From NCBI GenBank assembly GCA_023131555.1, contig JAGLZJ010000021.1, positions 1 through 10,215 of the forward strand: DNA of 10,215 bases, given 5' to 3'. The notes below the pieces were generated by a model that was given only the letters and a program-made list of their open reading frames with translations, had not been told where the DNA came from and searched no databases. The stretch comes from Candidatus Bathyarchaeota archaeon (GTDB lineage: Archaea > Thermoproteota > Bathyarchaeia > Bathyarchaeales > SOJC01). The position numbers and the translations under genes are program-made. Positions 7,129 to 10,215 of the stretch are shown here, in pieces; within the stretch, counting starts at the first letter, position 1, and each line of letters starts with the position of its first letter.

Positions 7129-7136
7129 TTATAAAT
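7129..7136 (+). promoter_or_regulatory. TATA-like box for the L7Ae-S28e-L24e unit
   Basis: TTATAAAT lies 52 bases before the L7Ae ATG, predicting transcription from about 7157 and a leader of about 25 bases. It is a close match to the archaeal TATA consensus. A second AT-rich string (ATATAAAAA, 7161-7169) lies too close to the ribosome site to act as a TATA box. The rest of the gap (7012-7128) holds only a short inverted repeat, CACAG/CTGTG at 7092-7104. Confidence 0.6.
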
Positions 7137-7180
7137 GGGAGAAGTCGAATACACTCTGCAATATAAAAAGGGTGAGGCTA

Positions 7181-7561
7181 ATGTCAAAACCATTCTATGT
7201 TACTTTTGAAACCCCTAAAGAAGTTGCAGATGCAGCCTATGAAGCCCTCCAGATCGCAACCCAGACAGGTCGAATCAGAAAAGGTACAAACGAAGCCACC
7301 AAAGCCATAGAGCGAGGAATCGCAAAACTGGTTGTCATTGCAGAAGATGTTGAACCCCCCGAAGTAGTAGCTCATCTACCCATACTCTGTCAAGAAAGAA
7401 AGATCCCATATATCTTCGTTCCGACAAAGAAGAGAATCGGTGAAGCCGTGGGCATAGACGTTCCTTCTGCCTCCGTCTGCATCATTGAAGAAGGAGATGC
7501 TGCAAAACTCATAAAAGAGATCGCGGATCGCATAGCCGAGCTTCAGCGAGGCAAAAGCTGA
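7181..7561 (+). CDS. rpl7ae: 50S ribosomal protein L7Ae (eL8), K-turn-binding protein
   Basis: L7Ae binds kink-turns in 23S rRNA and is also the core protein of archaeal C/D and H/ACA guide RNPs and of RNase P. The 126-residue product shows the K-turn contact region RKGTNEATKAIERG (33-46), VVIAEDVEP, LPILCQERKIPYIFVPTKK and GIDVPSASV. The frame could begin at GTG 7172, but ATG 7181 matches the family N-terminus (MSKPFYV) and has GGTGAGG (7171-7177) directly upstream, so I choose it. It leads a unit with S28e and L24e and has its own TATA box. Confidence 0.96.
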   Translation: MSKPFYVTFETPKEVADAAYEALQIATQTGRIRKGTNEATKAIERGIAKLVVIAEDVEPPEVVAHLPILCQERKIPYIFVPTKKRIGEAVGIDVPSASVCIIEEGDAAKLIKEIADRIAELQRGKS

Positions 7562-7562
7562 G

Positions 7563-7790
7563 ATGAGTGACACTCGGACAAGTGAAGAACCAGCGAATAC
7601 TCCTGCAGAAGTGATCCAGATAATCGGTCGTACAGGAACTACTGGCGAAATTAACCAAGTGCGAGTACGGCTTTTGGAAGGAAGAGAAAAAGGAAGGATC
7701 ATAACCAGAAACGTGAAGGGTCCAGTCCGAGTTGCTGACGTTCTGATGTTGAGAGAGACGGAGCGAGAAGCCAGAAAACTCAGGCGATGA
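7563..7790 (+). CDS. rps28e: 30S ribosomal protein S28e (eS28)
   Basis: Small OB-fold protein of the archaeal/eukaryotic small subunit, near the E site and mRNA exit. The 75-residue product has the family core VIQIIGRTGTTGEINQVRV, the segment RIITRNVKGPVRVADVL, and the hallmark C-terminus LRETEREARKLRR. The N-terminal stretch before residue 15 is slightly longer and more acidic than in short family members. Its ATG begins one base after the L7Ae TGA, with GAGG at 7548-7551 inside L7Ae as the likely ribosome site, so the pair is probably translationally coupled. Confidence 0.96.
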   Translation: MSDTRTSEEPANTPAEVIQIIGRTGTTGEINQVRVRLLEGREKGRIITRNVKGPVRVADVLMLRETEREARKLRR

Positions 7791-7808
7791 GACTCTGGGG
7801 GCAAGAAG

Positions 7809-8006
7809 ATGCCAAGATCGAGACCATGTTCCTTCTGCGGTTACGAGTATCCTCAAAGCTATGGTCACCTGTACATCAGAAACGATGGGACAGCCCTGTG
7901 GTTCTGCTCCAGCAAATGCCGAAAAAACAGCCTTAAACTGAAGAGAGACTCTAGAAAACTAAGATGGACGAAATACTATGGAAAAGAGGAGAGGGGTAGA
8001 GCTTAG
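7809..8006 (+). CDS. rpl24e: 50S ribosomal protein L24e (eL24), zinc-ribbon protein
   Basis: Large-subunit protein at the subunit interface (bridge region). The 65-residue product has a zinc-binding set C7-x2-C10 and C33-x3-C37, then a basic tail with RKLRWTKYYGKEE, all typical of archaeal L24e. ATG 7809 follows S28e by 18 bases; GGGGG at 7797-7801 may serve as a poor ribosome site. It is the third gene of the L7Ae unit. In many archaea ndk (nucleoside diphosphate kinase) follows directly; here the next gene is aIF5B after 95 bases, and no ndk is present. Confidence 0.96.
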   Translation: MPRSRPCSFCGYEYPQSYGHLYIRNDGTALWFCSSKCRKNSLKLKRDSRKLRWTKYYGKEERGRA

Positions 8007-8041
8007 TAACAGGTAGCCCTATGTTAAGTCGAACAAAACAG

Positions 8042-8049
8042 TTTATATC
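8042..8049 (+). promoter_or_regulatory. TATA-like box for aIF5B
   Basis: TTTATATC lies in the gap between L24e and aIF5B and predicts transcription from about 8070, leaving a leader of about 30-45 bases. It suggests aIF5B can be transcribed apart from the L7Ae unit. A 7-base inverted repeat flanks it (CCCTATG at 8017-8023, CATAGGG at 8079-8085). Confidence 0.45.
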
Positions 8050-8101
8050 GATGATACCGCAACCTTTGTAAGTTTCCTCATAGGGAACCACATCCTGAAA
8101 G

Positions 8102-9892
8102 GTGCTGAGACCCTTGCCGACGCGACAACCCATCGTCTGCATTCTAGGCCATGTCGATACAGGGAAAACACTTCTGCTAGACAATATTCGGAAAAGCAGC
8201 GTTCAAGCAAGAGAAGCAGGCGGGATAACTCAACACATCGGAGCGAGCTTTTTTCCGCTCAACACTCTTCGGGAGATCTGTGGACCCTTACTCCGTAGCC
8301 TTAAGGGAAAAGTGAAGATTCCTGGTCTTCTGATAATTGACACGCCAGGTCATGAGGCCTTTGCAAACCTCAGGAAGCGTGGAGGCGCGGTTGCAGACAT
8401 AGCGATCCTCGTTATCGATGTGCTCAAAGGCTTCGAACCTCAGACCCACGAATCTCTGGAGATACTAAAAACTAGAAAGACTCCATTTCTAGTAGCCATC
8501 AACAAGATCGACCGTATCCATGGGTGGGTTTCTCACGGAGACGAATCATACCTACAATCATACAGTTCACAAGCCCCATCAGTTAGAGAGGATCTTGACA
8601 ACCGCTTATACACAGTTATGGGAACCTTTTCACCGTTGGGATTTCAGTCCGAACGTTTTGATCGAATACTAGATTTCACCAAAACAATCGCTTTGGTTCC
8701 AGTCAGTGCGAAGACAGGAGAAGGAATCCCGGAACTACTCTCAGTTCTGGTTGGACTAACTCAGCAGTTTCTGCAGCGGAAGCTGCAGGTTACAAGAGGT
8801 CCAGGAAAAGGAACTGTGCTTGAGGTAAAGGATGAACCCGGACTTGGAATGACGATTAACGCAATAGTCTATGATGGAATCCTGCGAAAAGGTGGCACTA
8901 TTGTAGTGGGCGGAAAAGAGCAGCCCGTAGTGACAAAAATCCGTGCGCTCCTTTTGCCGAAAGCCCTTGACGAGATAAGAGATCCACGCGACAAGTTCTC
9001 CTCAGTAGACTCAGTTACTGCAGCCTCAGGTGTGAAGATCGCTGCTCCAAGCTTGGAACTCGTTCTCCCCGGAGCCCCCTTATATTCAGCGACAACTGAA
9101 GGTTCAATCGAGAAATTCGTCAGGATCGTCTCAGAAGAAGTTGAAAGCATCAAGATCAGTACTGACGTGGATGGAGTGGTTCTGAAAACCGACACCTTAG
9201 GCTCTCTGGAAGCCATCGCAGCCAGCTTGAATCGAGAGAATGTACCTATAAGGTTGGCAGATGTCGGAGACGTGTCGAAGAGAGATGTAACAGAAGCCAA
9301 TGTCGTTAAGGAGCATGAACCAATGCTCGGTACGATTTTAGCCTTTAACGTGAAAGTGTTGCCCGATGCCGAAATTGAGGCCAGTGACCGAGGGATTAAA
9401 ATCTTTCAGGACGACATCATCTACAACTTGGTTGACAGTTTTGTCGAATGGATGCAGAGTAAGAGCGAAAGGCTTGCTCATGAGACTATGGATCGACTCG
9501 TAAGACCTGGAAAAATCCATGTTCTACCTGGATACGTCTTCAGAAAGGCGAAGCCTGCTGTTGTCGGAGTTGAAGTATTAGCCGGGCAGATAAAACCAAG
9601 AATCTCCCTTGTTCGAGAAGACGGAGAGGACGCTGGAGGGATCCAGCAGATTCAAGATCGAGGAAAACCTGTTTCAGGAGCTGCTGTCGGAATGCAGGTT
9701 GCGGTCTCGCTTGACAAACCGGTAGTGGGTCGGCACATTCACGAGGATGACATTCTTTATGTTAGCATCCCAGAAGCCCACGTAAAGATTTGGATGACTG
9801 AATTCGTCGAACGCCTTACTCCCGAAGAGAAGTCAACCCTTGAAGAGCTTGTGGAAATCAAGAGAAAGAAAAGCCCATTCTGGGCTTCTTGA
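8102..9892 (+). CDS. infB: Translation initiation factor aIF5B (IF-2 homologue)
   Basis: GTPase that promotes joining of the ribosomal subunits and placement of initiator tRNA. The 596-residue length matches archaeal aIF5B, which lacks the long N-terminal region of eukaryotic and bacterial forms. G domain: GHVDTGKT (16-23), GGITQHIGAS (40-49, switch I), DTPGHEAF (80-87), NKID (134-137) and VSAKTGEG (201-208). Domain II, the alpha/beta/alpha domain III and the long-helix-linked domain IV follow; the end, VEIKRKKSPFW, is typical. The start is uncertain: GTG 8102 gives MLRPLPTRQPIV, while TTG 8114 gives MPTRQPIV and lies nine bases after GGTG (8101-8104), a better ribosome-site spacing. The 12-base difference does not touch any domain. 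No ndk lies upstream. Confidence 0.96.
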   Translation: MLRPLPTRQPIVCILGHVDTGKTLLLDNIRKSSVQAREAGGITQHIGASFFPLNTLREICGPLLRSLKGKVKIPGLLIIDTPGHEAFANLRKRGGAVADIAILVIDVLKGFEPQTHESLEILKTRKTPFLVAINKIDRIHGWVSHGDESYLQSYSSQAPSVREDLDNRLYTVMGTFSPLGFQSERFDRILDFTKTIALVPVSAKTGEGIPELLSVLVGLTQQFLQRKLQVTRGPGKGTVLEVKDEPGLGMTINAIVYDGILRKGGTIVVGGKEQPVVTKIRALLLPKALDEIRDPRDKFSSVDSVTAASGVKIAAPSLELVLPGAPLYSATTEGSIEKFVRIVSEEVESIKISTDVDGVVLKTDTLGSLEAIAASLNRENVPIRLADVGDVSKRDVTEANVVKEHEPMLGTILAFNVKVLPDAEIEASDRGIKIFQDDIIYNLVDSFVEWMQSKSERLAHETMDRLVRPGKIHVLPGYVFRKAKPAVVGVEVLAGQIKPRISLVREDGEDAGGIQQIQDRGKPVSGAAVGMQVAVSLDKPVVGRHIHEDDILYVSIPEAHVKIWMTEFVERLTPEEKSTLEELVEIKRKKSPFWAS

Positions 9893-9931
9893 TTCCAGCT
9901 AGCGATTCACGTTTTGTGTGTTCTCTTTTTT
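9871..9931 (+). terminator. Possible terminator region after aIF5B
   Basis: AAGCCC (9871-9876) and GGGCTT (9882-9887) form a perfect 6-bp stem with a five-base loop inside the last codons of aIF5B, and a T-rich stretch with six T (9926-9931) follows about 40 bases later. Archaeal termination commonly relies on oligo-T tracts; the hairpin is not directly joined to the tract, so its part is uncertain. Confidence 0.4.
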
Positions 9932-9948
9932 CAAAGCTTCTACTTAAC

Positions 9949-10089
9949 CGAGTATCTTCCGACAACGTACAAGCATATGTCGTAAGAATGTCGTACAACT
10001 GTTGAGTGCTGACCTGAGCTATTCGATACTCGTAGTTTAATGTCGGCTATTCTGAGGAGCTCAAGATAAAATCCGACAATCTTATATAG
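9949..10089 (+). promoter_or_regulatory. Promoter region with repeated CGACA/TGTCG motifs before the last gene
   Basis: TTATATAG at 10082-10089 is a good TATA-like box 39 bases before ATG 10121. Upstream lie five copies of the pentamer CGACA in either orientation: TCCGACAA (9958-9965), ATGTCGTA (9977-9984 and 9988-9995, exactly 11 bases apart), AATGTCGG (10039-10046) and TCCGACAA (10072-10079, touching the upstream edge of the TATA region). A third exact TCCGACAA lies inside the gene (10167-10174). This looks like a set of protein-binding sites; function is inferred. Confidence 0.45.
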
Positions 10090-10120
10090 TCTTCCTGCCT
10101 TAAGCAATTCTCGGAGTCAT

Positions 10121-10215
10121 ATGTCCCGATTATCAATGAAGAGACCCGCCACAAGAGGCGAATTCATCCGACAACTGAGCGAAGCCATTGCCGAAGAAAC
10201 TCGTGCAAAGCTAAG
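10121..10215 (+). CDS. Start of a gene of unknown function, cut off by the right edge
   Basis: Only 31 codons are visible, beginning MSRLSMKRPATRGEF and continuing as a charged, probably helical stretch (IRQLSEAIAEETRAKL). I do not recognise the family. ATG 10121 is chosen because GGAG (10113-10116) lies four bases upstream and a TATA-like box (10082-10089) predicts a start near 10110; a second in-frame ATG at 10136 is possible. It follows aIF5B by 228 bases, and the repeated CGACA motifs upstream suggest it is regulated on its own. Confidence 0.6.
   Translation, partial: MSRLSMKRPATRGEFIRQLSEAIAEETRAKL

Noticed and set aside
8049..8110. Possible C/D box guide RNA (GATGATA, two CTGA) before aIF5B
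   Set aside because: The first box departs from RTGATGA at key bases and no proper D'/C' pair lies between.

Overview
The window comes from an archaeon, most likely a non-crenarchaeal member of the TACK group such as a Bathyarchaeia- or Thaumarchaeota-like lineage. The seven factor and ribosomal genes are archaeal/eukaryotic in type: EF-1A, aIF5B, L7Ae, S28e, L24e, and the archaeal forms of S12 and S7. EF-1A carries the long 'eocyte' segment GEFEAGISSGGQT. The XPF-type nuclease is the short form without a helicase, as in Crenarchaeota. The bacterial-type DnaK/GrpE pair argues against typical Crenarchaeota, which usually lack it. TATA-like boxes and short Shine-Dalgarno leaders precede most transcription units. 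The lineage call is inference; no search was run.

Layout. Positions 1-2352 (minus) hold grpE and dnaK as a tightly coupled pair; dnaK runs off the left edge. A 170 bp divergent promoter region (2353-2522) separates them from rpsL-rpsG (plus, 2523-3555). A TGS-domain GTPase gene lies tail-to-tail with rpsG on the minus strand (3564-4739). A second divergent gap (4740-4911) precedes EF-1A (4912-6216), followed by an XPF/ERCC4 nuclease gene (6322-7011). A new unit starts at about 7130: L7Ae, S28e and L24e (7181-8006), then aIF5B (8102-9892) behind its own TATA-like box. A 228 bp gap rich in a CGACA/TGTCG motif (9893-10120) leads into a truncated gene of unknown function (10121 to the right edge).

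How the genes work together. Most of the window is the protein-synthesis core: decoding-site proteins S12 and S7, aminoacyl-tRNA delivery by EF-1A, subunit joining by aIF5B, three ribosomal proteins, and a probable ribosome-associated GTPase. GrpE and DnaK fold the products. The XPF nuclease is the one DNA-repair gene.

This is mainly a housekeeping region and I see no new defence or mobile system. The points worth a second look are sequence deviations in otherwise ordinary proteins (a Ser in the phosphate-2 motif of DnaK, Arg for the P-loop Lys in the TGS GTPase, His in the VDxRE motif of the nuclease), the rearranged archaeal str and L7Ae-infB clusters, and the repeated motif in front of the last gene.
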